DNA of 64,000 nt from JABFXX01 sp036489755 (GTDB lineage: Bacteria; Myxococcota_A; Polyangia; Haliangiales; Haliangiaceae): contig DASXFD010000006.1 in the NCBI GenBank assembly GCA_036489755.1, positions 23,126 to 87,125 on the forward strand, written 5' to 3'. This document shows, piece by piece, positions 56,649-64,000 of the stretch (position 1 is its first letter; the number at the start of each line of letters is the position of its first letter). A program made the position numbers and the translations under genes. Under the pieces are notes generated by a model, which was given only the letters and a program-made list of their open reading frames with translations, was not told the origin of the DNA and ran no database searches.

Positions 56649-56679
56649 CGTCGCAGCTTACTCCATGTATCGTCACGCC

Positions 56680-57051
56680 ATGATCGATCACATCGGGATT
56701 CGCGTTTCGAATCTGGAACGCAGCATCGCGTTTTACACAAAAGCGCTCGCGCCGCTCGGCTTCGAGCTGGTGACGAAGTGGGAAGCGTTCGCGGGCTTCG
56801 GCATCGGCGGCAAGCCCGAATTCTGGATCGATGGCCGCGAGGCTCCCAAGGAGACGTTCCACGTCGCGTTTCGCGCGAGCGGGCGCCAGATCGTTCGCGA
56901 CTTCTTTCAAGCGGCGCTCGCGGCGGGCGGCAAGGACAACGGCGCGCCCGGCCCGCGCCCGCACTATCACGAGCACTACTACGGGTGCTTCATCCACGAT
57001 CCCGACGGCCACAACGTCGAGGCCGTCTGCCACGAACCGTTCCTCGGCTGA
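56680..57051 (+). CDS. VOC-family (glyoxalase-like) protein
   Basis: 123 residues from ATG 56680; an upstream ATG at 56665 adds five residues. MIDHIGIRVSNLERSIAFYTKALAPLGF is the classic first module and FIHDPDGHNVEAVCHEP the second, with His/Glu metal positions (H4, E115-type). The fold catalyses isomerisation, epoxide opening or dioxygenation depending on subtype; which applies here is unclear. Its TGA abuts the selD stop as TGATCA. Confidence 0.9.
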   Translation: MIDHIGIRVSNLERSIAFYTKALAPLGFELVTKWEAFAGFGIGGKPEFWIDGREAPKETFHVAFRASGRQIVRDFFQAALAAGGKDNGAPGPRPHYHEHYYGCFIHDPDGHNVEAVCHEPFLG

Positions 57052-58077
57052 TCAATCCACCGCGATCCGCTCGCCGTCGATGATCTCGCCGATCCGCGCG
57101 CGGACGACCACGCCGTGCGCCTCGAGCGCCGCGTCCAGCGCGTCGGCGCGATCCGGTGCGACCGCGATCAACAGGCCGCCCGATGTCTGCGCGTCGGCGA
57201 GCAAGAGCTGCACGTGCGGCGGAACGCTCGGCGCGAAGCTCGTCGTCGGCGCGGCGAACTCGAGGTTGCGCTTGCTGCCGCCCGGGCACACGTCGCGCTC
57301 GGCGAGCTCGACCACGCGATCGAACATCGGGACGCGCGCGGCGACCACGTGCGCGCCGACGTGCGACGCACGAAGGATGTTGCCGAGATGGCCGAGCAGG
57401 CCGAAGCCGGTGACGTCGGTGGCCGCGTGAACGCCGACCTCGACCATCGCCTCGGCGGCGGCGCGATTGAGCGTGGTCATGCTCGCGACCGCCGGTGCGA
57501 GCTCTGCGGCGGTCAGGTGGCCGCGCTTGACGGCCGTCGTCAGCACGCCGGTGCCGATCGGCTTGGTGAGAAACAGCACGTCGCCGGGCTTCGCGCGATC
57601 GTTCGTGATCGCGCGGTCGGGATGGACGAGGCCCGACACGAACAGGCCGAACTTCGGCTCTTCGTCGACGATCGAGTGGCCGCCGGCGATCGCGATGCCG
57701 GCTTCCTTGCAGACGGCGGCGGCCCCTTCGAGCACGCGGCCGAGCGGCTCGGGTCCGAGCGTCGACATCGGCCACGCGATGAAGCTGAGCGCCGACAGCG
57801 GGCGTGCGCCCATCGCGTAGATGTCCGACAGCGCGTTCGCGGCGGCGATGCGGCCGTAGTCGTACGGATCGTCGACGATCGGCGTGAAGATATCGACGGT
57901 CTCGACGAGCGCGAGCTCGTCGGTGAGCTTCACGACCGCGGCATCGTCGCCGGTGTCGATGCCGACGAGCACGCGCGGATCGCGATGCGCGGGCAAGTGA
58001 GCCAACGCGGCGCGGAGATCGACCTGGGCGATCTTCGCGGCGCAACCTGCGGTGCGAGCGAGCTCGGTGAGCTTCAC
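57052..58077 (-). CDS. selD: Selenide, water dikinase
   Basis: 341 residues from GTG 58077, overlapping the kinase stop as GTGA. The active-site segment TAGCAAKI carries cysteine where some SelD have selenocysteine. GIDTGDDAAVVKL and PIVDDPYDYGRIAAANALSDIYAMG are the ATP/Mg sites, and GFGLLGHL is conserved further on. It makes selenophosphate for selenocysteine or 2-selenouridine. No selA, selB, tRNA-Sec or mnmH is in the window. Being coupled to a Ser/Thr kinase is unusual. Confidence 0.93.
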   Translation of the reverse strand: MKLTELARTAGCAAKIAQVDLRAALAHLPAHRDPRVLVGIDTGDDAAVVKLTDELALVETVDIFTPIVDDPYDYGRIAAANALSDIYAMGARPLSALSFIAWPMSTLGPEPLGRVLEGAAAVCKEAGIAIAGGHSIVDEEPKFGLFVSGLVHPDRAITNDRAKPGDVLFLTKPIGTGVLTTAVKRGHLTAAELAPAVASMTTLNRAAAEAMVEVGVHAATDVTGFGLLGHLGNILRASHVGAHVVAARVPMFDRVVELAERDVCPGGSKRNLEFAAPTTSFAPSVPPHVQLLLADAQTSGGLLIAVAPDRADALDAALEAHGVVVRARIGEIIDGERIAVD

Positions 58078-59801
58078 GGGATCACGACTCCATTCGACTC
58101 GATCGATTCCAGGAGCGCCGGCCCGTCCGGATCGGACGTGCGGAACTGCACGAGCAACCCTAGCCGGTATTCCGGCGAGATCAGCAGCACGATGTCCTGA
58201 ACGACCGGCACGCCGTCGACGGTCGCGGAGAACACCAGCGTTTGCCGCAGATGCCCGAGGCAATCGACCGCGCCCTGCGTCTCGAAATGCGGATTGTTGA
58301 TGCTAGTCCGGCTCTCCCAATCCGACGTGAGCGTCTGCGGATCGTTCGTCCCGGGTGCGAGCGGTCCGAGCGCGACGAACTGGCCGCGCCGGTTCGCGTA
58401 GCTGATCCCGTTCGGCCCGGACGACAGTTGCGTGAAGCCCGGCGGTACCACGAGGCGCGCGCCGGCGGGCACGAGCATGAGGCCGGTCGGCAGCGCGGAG
58501 GAGTCGGTCTGCCATGGATCGCTGGCGCCCGACGACGACGACGACGCAACGTCGTGCTTCGTGCGGCCATTCAAGTACGCGGCGGCACCGATGCCGCCGA
58601 TGCCGAGCACGCCGGCCGCGATCGCCCACGGCAGCCAGCTCCGCGATCGCTGTACCGGCTGCGTTGCCCTCGGCGATGCTGCGCCGACACCGCGCACCGT
58701 CGGCGGAATCGGCGTCGGAGCGGGCGTCGCCGGCACCGCCATCGGCATCGGCGTGACCGCAACCGGTGTCTGCGACACGTAGCCGGCCGAGCGATTCGGA
58801 TCGTGGCCAGCGGAGCGGGACCCGGGAGGATCGATCGCCGCGAGCGTCCCGGCGATCATCTCGCCGTAGCGATCCATCGTGAGCGGACGCGCGGCCGGAT
58901 CCTTCGCCATGCCGGCGAGCACGATCTGATCGATGAAGCCCGACAAGCCGAGGTCCGGGCGACGCTGGGATGGCGGCACGACCTGATCGGTGAGGTGCTT
59001 CGACAGGATCGCCATCACCGACGTGCCCTCGAACGGCAGCCGGCCCGTCACCATCTCGTAGAGCATGCAGCCGAGCGCGTAGATGTCGGTGCGGCCGTCG
59101 ATCGACTCGCCGCGGATCTGCTCGGGTGCCATGTATTGCGGCGTGCCGAGCATGTCGCCGGCTTGCGTCATCTGTTGCGTCGCACGCGAGTCGTCGCGCA
59201 GCTTCGCGATGCCGAAGTCGAGCACGCGCACGATGTCGCGCTGGCGACCTTTGTCTTGCAGCATCACGTTGTCGGGCTTGAGATCGCGGTGGACGATCGA
59301 GTGCGCGTGCGCGTCGGCGAGCGATGCCGCGACTTGCACGCCGATCGCGAGCGCGCGCGGGCCCGGCAGCGCACCGCTGCGCATCACCTCGCGTAGCGAT
59401 TGGCCTTCGATGTACTCCATCGCGATGAACAGCGAGCCGTCGGTATCGCGGCCCGAGTCGTAGACTTTGACCGTGTTCGGATGATCGAGCTTGGCGACTG
59501 CTTCCGCTTCGGCCGAGAACCGGCGCAGCAGCTGCTCGTTCTGCGACAACTCGGGCTTGAGCAGCTTCACCGCGACCGCGCGCTTGAGCGACATCTGCTC
59601 GCCGCGATACACGGCGCCCATGCCGCCTTCGCCGAGCTTCGCGAGGATGCGGAATCGCCCGGCGAGCTCTCGCCCGATCAACGCGGACTGCAGCGGCGAC
59701 GAGTCCTGCGCCGCGGTCTCCGTCGACACCAGCGCCTTGCCGCACGCAGGGCAATAGCGCGCTTCCGCCCCGAGCGGCGCACGGCAGTGCGAGCAATTCA
59801 C
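58074..59801 (-). CDS. Ser/Thr kinase with N-terminal zinc ribbon and periplasmic tail
   Basis: 575 residues from GTG 59801, overlapping the lipoprotein stop. Four cysteines (CSHC, CPAC) form a zinc ribbon in the first 25 residues. The kinase domain spans about 47-310: GEGGMGAVYRGE, VAVKLLK, HRDLKPDNVM, DFGIA, GTPQYMAPEQ. A Pro/Ala linker then contains an inserted repeat (58799-58829). One membrane helix (LPWAIAAGVLGIGGIGAAAYL) leads to a ~170-residue periplasmic beta domain. It probably senses an envelope signal. Its stop is embedded in the selD start. Confidence 0.9.
   Translation of the reverse strand: MNCSHCRAPLGAEARYCPACGKALVSTETAAQDSSPLQSALIGRELAGRFRILAKLGEGGMGAVYRGEQMSLKRAVAVKLLKPELSQNEQLLRRFSAEAEAVAKLDHPNTVKVYDSGRDTDGSLFIAMEYIEGQSLREVMRSGALPGPRALAIGVQVAASLADAHAHSIVHRDLKPDNVMLQDKGRQRDIVRVLDFGIAKLRDDSRATQQMTQAGDMLGTPQYMAPEQIRGESIDGRTDIYALGCMLYEMVTGRLPFEGTSVMAILSKHLTDQVVPPSQRRPDLGLSGFIDQIVLAGMAKDPAARPLTMDRYGEMIAGTLAAIDPPGSRSAGHDPNRSAGYVSQTPVAVTPMPMAVPATPAPTPIPPTVRGVGAASPRATQPVQRSRSWLPWAIAAGVLGIGGIGAAAYLNGRTKHDVASSSSSGASDPWQTDSSALPTGLMLVPAGARLVVPPGFTQLSSGPNGISYANRRGQFVALGPLAPGTNDPQTLTSDWESRTSINNPHFETQGAVDCLGHLRQTLVFSATVDGVPVVQDIVLLISPEYRLGLLVQFRTSDPDGPALLESIESNGVVIP
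58799..58829 (+). repeat. Dispersed spacer repeat, copy 4, inside a coding linker
   Basis: GATCGTGGCCAGCGGAGCGG followed by GACCCGGGAGGATCG is 90% identical to the stop-to-start repeats elsewhere in the window, here read on the strand opposite the kinase gene and translated in frame as part of PPGSRSAGHDPNR in its Pro-rich linker. Confidence 0.75.
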
Positions 59802-60232
59802 GACTCGCCCTGAGTCAGCGCGAAGATCGCGTACAGCGCCTGCGTGCCGCCGCGCAGCACGCGCACCTCGACGCGCTTGTCGTCGTAGAGCGCGATCACG
59901 GCGAGCGCTTGGCCGTTGCCGTCGGGAATATCGACGAACGTGAGGTACACGCGCGACGGCGAGCCGTCGAACGTGATGCCCGACAGCACGTCGGCCTCGG
60001 CGCCGGCGATCGATGCAAACGGCGCGTTCGCGACGAGCCCGTCGATCGACAGCTCGCCCGAGATCGTGTGCAGATCGACCTGGTCGATCGCGAGCGTCGC
60101 GGTCGCACCGGGCGCGACGTTGATGTCGAGCGGCCGCGCGCTGCCGACGCGCGGGCCGGTCCAGGTGCCTTCGAAGCCGTGCACGTCGTTGCACGCGCTC
60201 GCGAGCACGATCAGCAGCACCAGCGACCGCAC
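59798..60232 (-). CDS. Small lipoprotein
   Basis: 144 residues from GTG 60232 with a lipobox (VRSLVLLIVLASAC). The mature part is one beta domain (GSARPLDINVAPGATATLAIDQ, VYLTFVDIPDGNGQALAVIALY). No known family recognised. Coupled to the kinase that follows by a GTGA overlap and divergent to the Omp85 gene over 48 bases; it may present an envelope signal to the kinase sensor domain. Confidence 0.75.
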   Translation of the reverse strand: MRSLVLLIVLASACNDVHGFEGTWTGPRVGSARPLDINVAPGATATLAIDQVDLHTISGELSIDGLVANAPFASIAGAEADVLSGITFDGSPSRVYLTFVDIPDGNGQALAVIALYDDKRVEVRVLRGGTQALYAIFALTQGES

Positions 60233-60280
60233 GGCATGAAGGTAGCACCCGCTGGGAACCCTGCGCTACGTTCGGGGCCA

Positions 60281-61735
60281 ATGCGGAGGTTCGCGGTCGT
60301 GCTCTGCGTGCAGCTGGTCTGCGCGGCGAGCGCGCGCGCCGACGAGCCCGTGTCGGCTCCCGATAGTGCCGCCGAGCCGCTCCACGAGGACAACGAGTTC
60401 GGCCCGCTCATTTCGATCGAGGCGATCGAGATCAGCGGCAACACGGCGACGCGCACCGAGATCATCCGGCGCGCGCTGCCGATCGCACCCGGCGACATCC
60501 TGCACGCGAGCGATCGCCGGCTGCGTGACACGCGCTTCAAAGTGCTCGCGCTCGGTTACTTCCGCGACGTCACGCTCGCGATGCGCAAGGGCAGCAAGCG
60601 CGGCCAGGTCGTGATCGAGATCCACGTCATCGAGCGCGGCACGTTCGTGCTCAACAGCTTGTGGTTCGGCTCGACGGACGTCGCGCCGTATTGGCTCGGC
60701 GCCGACATCGGCGAACGCAACTTGCTCGGCCTCGGCATCGAGATCGGCGGCGGCGTCGTCTATGCCGCGCCGGGCGAGTCCGCCGATGCTCGCGCGCAGT
60801 GGGCCGGCGAATTGCGGCTCTCCGATCCGTCGCTGTACGGCTCGCGGTGGGGCGCGTACGGCTCGCTCACGCTCGTGCACGGCAGCGACTCGTATCGCAC
60901 GATGGGCACGACGAGCAGCGACGCCGATGACTTCCAGGCGTTTCCGTACCGGCGCTTCGGCGGGCGTGCCGGCGTCACGTACGACGCGACGCTGCTGTCG
61001 CGGATCTCGGCCGGCCTGCGCGTCGAGCAGATCAGCGCGAACCTGCCGGTCGCACCGACGCAGACGCTGCCGAGCGATCAGGTCGAGTCGGTCGACCTAC
61101 ACTTGATCCCGGGCGCGAGCCGAGTCGTCACGCTCGACTTCGGCTTCGATCGCGACACGCGTGCCGATCCGATCTTGCCGCACTCCGGCAATCGCATCAT
61201 GGCGGCCGCGGAGGTCGGCTCGGCGATCATCGGCAGCGACTACGACTTCGCGTCGGTGTTCGGCCGTTACGAGCAATGGTGGCCGCTACGCAACGAGCGC
61301 TCGGCGATCGGCTTTCACCTCGCGGGCGGGCTCGTGATCGGCAACGCGCCGCGCTTCGATCGCATCTACATCGCCGACGTCGATCCGATGCTGACGCCGC
61401 GCGCGCTCGGCCTCGTGCTGTCGAACGCCGCGCCGCTCGACATCCTCGGCACGAAAGACGAGAAGCCGACCTACGGCGATCTCGGCGGCACCGCGACGAT
61501 CGAGTACACGCAACGGTTGTTCCGCGGCTCCGGCAAGAATCGCGTGTACGGCGGCGACTGGTTCGTGGCGGCCGGCGTGTGGGCGCTCTCCGAGACCGAC
61601 GAGCTGCGCCTGCGCGAGACCAGCGTGTGGGATTCGCTGCCGCTCGATCTGTTCGGCGACGCCGGCGTGCGCATCGACACCGACCTCGGCATCTTCGAGC
61701 TCACGATCTCGAACGCGCTCGGGCGGATACGATGA
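60281..61735 (+). CDS. Omp85/BamA-TamA family outer-membrane protein
   Basis: 484 residues with a signal peptide (MRRFAVVLCVQLVCAASARA). A POTRA-like repeat at about 45-120 (IEAIEISGNTATRTEIIRRAL ... FRDVTLAMRKGSKRGQVVIEIHV) precedes the surface-antigen barrel, whose strands are evident (GVVYAAPGESADARAQWAGEL, GGRAGVTYDATLLSRISAGL). It ends in FELTISNALGRIR. It is shorter than BamA (one or two POTRA domains), so more like TamA or a two-partner secretion relative. It overlaps the DUF4390 gene by four bases. Confidence 0.88.
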   Translation: MRRFAVVLCVQLVCAASARADEPVSAPDSAAEPLHEDNEFGPLISIEAIEISGNTATRTEIIRRALPIAPGDILHASDRRLRDTRFKVLALGYFRDVTLAMRKGSKRGQVVIEIHVIERGTFVLNSLWFGSTDVAPYWLGADIGERNLLGLGIEIGGGVVYAAPGESADARAQWAGELRLSDPSLYGSRWGAYGSLTLVHGSDSYRTMGTTSSDADDFQAFPYRRFGGRAGVTYDATLLSRISAGLRVEQISANLPVAPTQTLPSDQVESVDLHLIPGASRVVTLDFGFDRDTRADPILPHSGNRIMAAAEVGSAIIGSDYDFASVFGRYEQWWPLRNERSAIGFHLAGGLVIGNAPRFDRIYIADVDPMLTPRALGLVLSNAAPLDILGTKDEKPTYGDLGGTATIEYTQRLFRGSGKNRVYGGDWFVAAGVWALSETDELRLRETSVWDSLPLDLFGDAGVRIDTDLGIFELTISNALGRIR

Positions 61736-62361
61736 GACGACTCGCGATCGCGCTCGTCGTCGTCCTGGCGTCGACCGCGCTCGCCGACGATGACGACACG
61801 ATCGAGCAAGTTCACATGAGCTTCGTCGAGCACGGCGATCAACTCGTCGTGTCGACGAAGATCCAGAAGCTGTTCGACGAGGCAGCGTACGCCGCGCTCG
61901 GCACCGGCTTCGCATCGACGATCGTGATCAACACGTTCGTCTATCCGCAAAATGGCGGCCAGCCGGTCGCCGTGCAAAAGGCCGTACGCTCGGTCGTCTA
62001 CGACATCTGGGACGAGACCTACGCCGTGCAGCTCGAGACGAGCACGAAGCCGATCCACGTCAAGTTCCAGAGCGAGGCGCTCAAGCTGCTCACGAACATC
62101 GACTCGCTGCCGATCGCGCCGCTCATCGATATGCCCTACGACGACGTCTTCTATTTGCAGATGAACGTGCTGCTCAACCCCGTCGACAAGAAGACGCTCG
62201 CCGAGGTCCAGCGCTGGCTATCGCAAGGTACCGGCGGCGGCCTCGACCGAGGCGGCGTATTCTTCGGCAGCTTCGTGTCCGTGTTCGTCCACCCCAAGAT
62301 CGCGGATGCCGACCGCGTGCTGCAGCTCCAATCGCAGCCGTTCTACCGGCCAAAACCATGA
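61732..62361 (+). CDS. DUF4390-domain periplasmic protein
   Basis: 209 residues with a signal peptide (MRRLAIALVVVLASTALA). The domain (LVVSTKIQKLFDEAAYAALGTGFASTIVI, VVYDIWDETYAVQLET, FYLQMNVLLNPVDKKTLAEVQRWLSQG) matches DUF4390, which frequently precedes NtrY-type histidine kinase genes, as here with a four-base overlap. It may act as the periplasmic sensor partner of that kinase. Confidence 0.88.
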   Translation: MRRLAIALVVVLASTALADDDDTIEQVHMSFVEHGDQLVVSTKIQKLFDEAAYAALGTGFASTIVINTFVYPQNGGQPVAVQKAVRSVVYDIWDETYAVQLETSTKPIHVKFQSEALKLLTNIDSLPIAPLIDMPYDDVFYLQMNVLLNPVDKKTLAEVQRWLSQGTGGGLDRGGVFFGSFVSVFVHPKIADADRVLQLQSQPFYRPKP

Positions 62362-63857
62362 CGCGTGCCAGCGGAATCGGCCTCGAATGGAAGCTCGTCA
62401 TCGCGCTGCTCGTGATCGTGCTGATCCCGCTCGGCGCGTCGTATCTCCTCGTCGATCAGGTCAAGAAGGATGCGGCCAACGTCGCGTCGAACGAGGCCGC
62501 GCTGTCGATCGTCGCGATGGAGAAAGCCGAAGACGCGTACCGCGAGCTATTCGAGACCACGAAGCGCCTGCACGCCGAGATCGCGGATCGACTCAGCCGG
62601 CGGCCCGAGCTCGTCGCGCTCGATCCGAAGGCCGATCTCGACAAGTTGCTCGCCGACGAGTCGGCAACGCAGGCGAGCCTGCGCGGGATCGCGATGCTCG
62701 GCGACGATGGCAAGGTCGTGCGCGAGGCCGTGCGGCCGCTCGACGAGCAAGCGCACCTGCGCGACGTCGTCGTCGATCAGCCGCTGCCGAGTCGCGGCAC
62801 GCTGCGGCTCACGTTCACCGTGCCCGTCGACATGCAGGACAACTATCGAAGCCTCAACACCGCGATCAAGAACGCGCGGATCATCGAGACCGTGCGCACC
62901 GAAGAGCTGCCGAGCAGCTATCGCACCGCGTTCCTCGTCGTGATGGGGCTCGCCGCGCTCGCCGCCGCCGCGATCGGCGTGTTCGCGTCGCGGATCATCA
63001 CCAAGCCGATCGGCCTGCTCGTCCGCACCGCGCGCCGCGTCTCCGACGGCCAGGTCGACGCGCGCGCCGAGCTCGCCGGCAAAGACGAGATGGCCGAGCT
63101 CGGCAGCGCGTTCGATACGATGCTCGACGACCTCGCGCAGACCCGCAGCCAGATCGAGTATCTGCAACGCATCGGCGCGTGGCAGGACGTCGCGCGCCGG
63201 CTCGCCCACGAGATCAAGAACCCGCTCACGCCGATCCAGCTCGCGGTGCAGCAGACCGTGTCGCAATACAAAGGCGACGATGCGCGCTTCGCGAAGACGT
63301 TGAAGGAGACAGGCGAGATCGTCGAAGAAGAAATCGAAGGGCTGCGCCGCCTCGTCGACACGTTTCGCACGCTCGGCCAGCTCCCGAAAGTCGAGAAGGC
63401 GCCGCTCGCGCTCGCCGACGTGATCGAAGAGCTCAAGCTCGATCCGGCGTTCGCCGCGAAGCTCGAGCTCGTGCCGCCGAGCGCGCCGGTCACGGTGCGC
63501 GCCGACAAGCTCCTGCTCAAGCGCGTGCTCGCAAACCTCGTCGAGAACGGCATCCACGCGGGCCAGGAATCCGGCACGAACGGCGGCGTCGTCGTCACGT
63601 GGCGCGTCGACGGCGACGGCGTCGCGATCTACGTCGACGACCGCGGCAAAGGCGTGGCCGATTCCGATCGCGAGAAGATTTTCGAGCCGTACGTCACGAC
63701 CAAGTCGACCGGTACCGGCCTCGGCCTCGCCATCTCGCGCAAGATCGCCATCGAGCACGGCGGCGAGCTCGCGCTCGCGCCGGGCCGCGCCCCCACCGGA
63801 GGCGCTCGGTTCGTCGTCACGCTGCCGCTGCGCGGCCCGGAGACCAGCCTCGCTTAG
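62358..63857 (+). CDS. NtrY-like sensor histidine kinase
   Basis: 499 residues. Two membrane helices (LVIALLVIVLIPLGASYLLV and FLVVMGLAALAAAAIGVF) enclose a ~170-residue periplasmic sensor. A HAMP domain follows (IITKPIGLLVRTARRVSDGQ), the phospho-accepting HEIKNPLTPI at about residue 289, and a full ATPase with LVENGIHAGQ, VDDRGKGVADSDRE, GTGLGLAI motifs. It would phosphorylate an NtrC-type regulator, not encoded in this window. Start chosen for the four-base overlap with DUF4390. Confidence 0.93.
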   Translation: MTRASGIGLEWKLVIALLVIVLIPLGASYLLVDQVKKDAANVASNEAALSIVAMEKAEDAYRELFETTKRLHAEIADRLSRRPELVALDPKADLDKLLADESATQASLRGIAMLGDDGKVVREAVRPLDEQAHLRDVVVDQPLPSRGTLRLTFTVPVDMQDNYRSLNTAIKNARIIETVRTEELPSSYRTAFLVVMGLAALAAAAIGVFASRIITKPIGLLVRTARRVSDGQVDARAELAGKDEMAELGSAFDTMLDDLAQTRSQIEYLQRIGAWQDVARRLAHEIKNPLTPIQLAVQQTVSQYKGDDARFAKTLKETGEIVEEEIEGLRRLVDTFRTLGQLPKVEKAPLALADVIEELKLDPAFAAKLELVPPSAPVTVRADKLLLKRVLANLVENGIHAGQESGTNGGVVVTWRVDGDGVAIYVDDRGKGVADSDREKIFEPYVTTKSTGTGLGLAISRKIAIEHGGELALAPGRAPTGGARFVVTLPLRGPETSLA

Positions 63858-63948
63858 TAGCAATGCCGATCAGTTAGCGGCAAGTCCGCGACGCGGCTCC
63901 GGAATCTAGGCTGTTGTCGCGAGGCGTATCCGGAATCGATCCGGAGGA

Positions 63949-64000
63949 TCATGCTGCGTCGTCGTGGAGCCGGTCCAAGAGACACTCAAAGAGGCGCTTC
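63949..64000 (-). CDS. Possible C-terminal end of a minus-strand gene
   Basis: Reading in from the window edge on the minus strand gives KRLFECLLDRLHDDAA and a TGA at 63951-63949, a natural-looking helical tail. The plus strand instead has GGAGG four bases before ATG 63951 (start MLRRRGAGPRD), so a forward gene is the alternative. Too short to decide. The 63858-63948 gap has ATCCGG direct repeats and no ORF. Confidence 0.3.
   Translation of the reverse strand, partial: KRLFECLLDRLHDDAA

Overview
The window is uniformly very GC-rich and almost fully coding. It has short gaps, many GTG starts and many stop/start overlaps. The gene content points to a predatory or social delta-type bacterium of the Myxococcota, probably Polyangia/Haliangiales-like: three large Hanks-type Ser/Thr kinases, many lipoproteins, an MXAN_5187-like protein, M1/M13/M16 peptidases, glycine- or GS-rich exported proteins and a standalone DGQHR protein. 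This assignment is inference from gene content; there is no rRNA or other marker here to prove it. I saw no tRNA, rRNA or CRISPR array.

Layout. 1-5520 (+): the classic MoxR cluster, DUF4129 tail - DUF4350 - MoxR ATPase - DUF58 - SpoIIM - RDD, every junction overlapping. 5521-9061 (-): a Y1/HUH transposase-like gene with two tiny coupled downstream ORFs, a triple hairpin repeat and two lipoproteins. 9130-12293 (-): an unusual operon of acyl-CoA-dehydrogenase-like flavoprotein, cytoplasmic PhnD-like binding protein and TusA/ferritin-like fusion, whose first Shine-Dalgarno is buried in a hairpin. 12435-17251 (+): M1 and M13 lipoprotein metallopeptidases. 17252-25958 (-): YkgJ-type Fe-S/Zn protein, DGQHR protein, a giant kinase with a beta-propeller-like sensor, a ferredoxin/flavin reductase and a PlsC acyltransferase.

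26039-34963: HEAT protein, GS-repeat lipoprotein, DUF4240, a PolX-type protein with degenerate polymerase and intact PHP site, a DUF4105 membrane protein, and an active/inactive pair of M16 peptidases. 35116-40256 (+): small conserved protein, rpsU, prmA, rsmE, RDD, and a GspE-N/HEAT protein. 40257-40530 holds a 214-bp palindromic MITE-like element that has replaced the end of a deiminase gene. 40503-48307 (-): a five-gene run, ECF sigma - FecR-like - pseudokinase/kinase/START/degenerate cyclase - secreted protein - deiminase. 48364-52109: frameshifted remnant, small membrane protein, thrC and an MXAN_5187-like protein.

52154-55247 (+): rseP, tsaB, a DUF465 protein and a small conserved protein. 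55249-60232 (-): type-1 copper protein, a beta-barrel-like protein, then lipoprotein - kinase - selD; a VOC protein faces them. 60281-63857 (+): Omp85 protein, DUF4390 and an NtrY-like histidine kinase.

The most unusual signals are non-coding: a ~30-bp spacer repeat that supplies both the stop of one gene and the start of the next at two unrelated loci, the MITE at the deiminase end, and the hairpin over the flavoprotein ribosome binding site.
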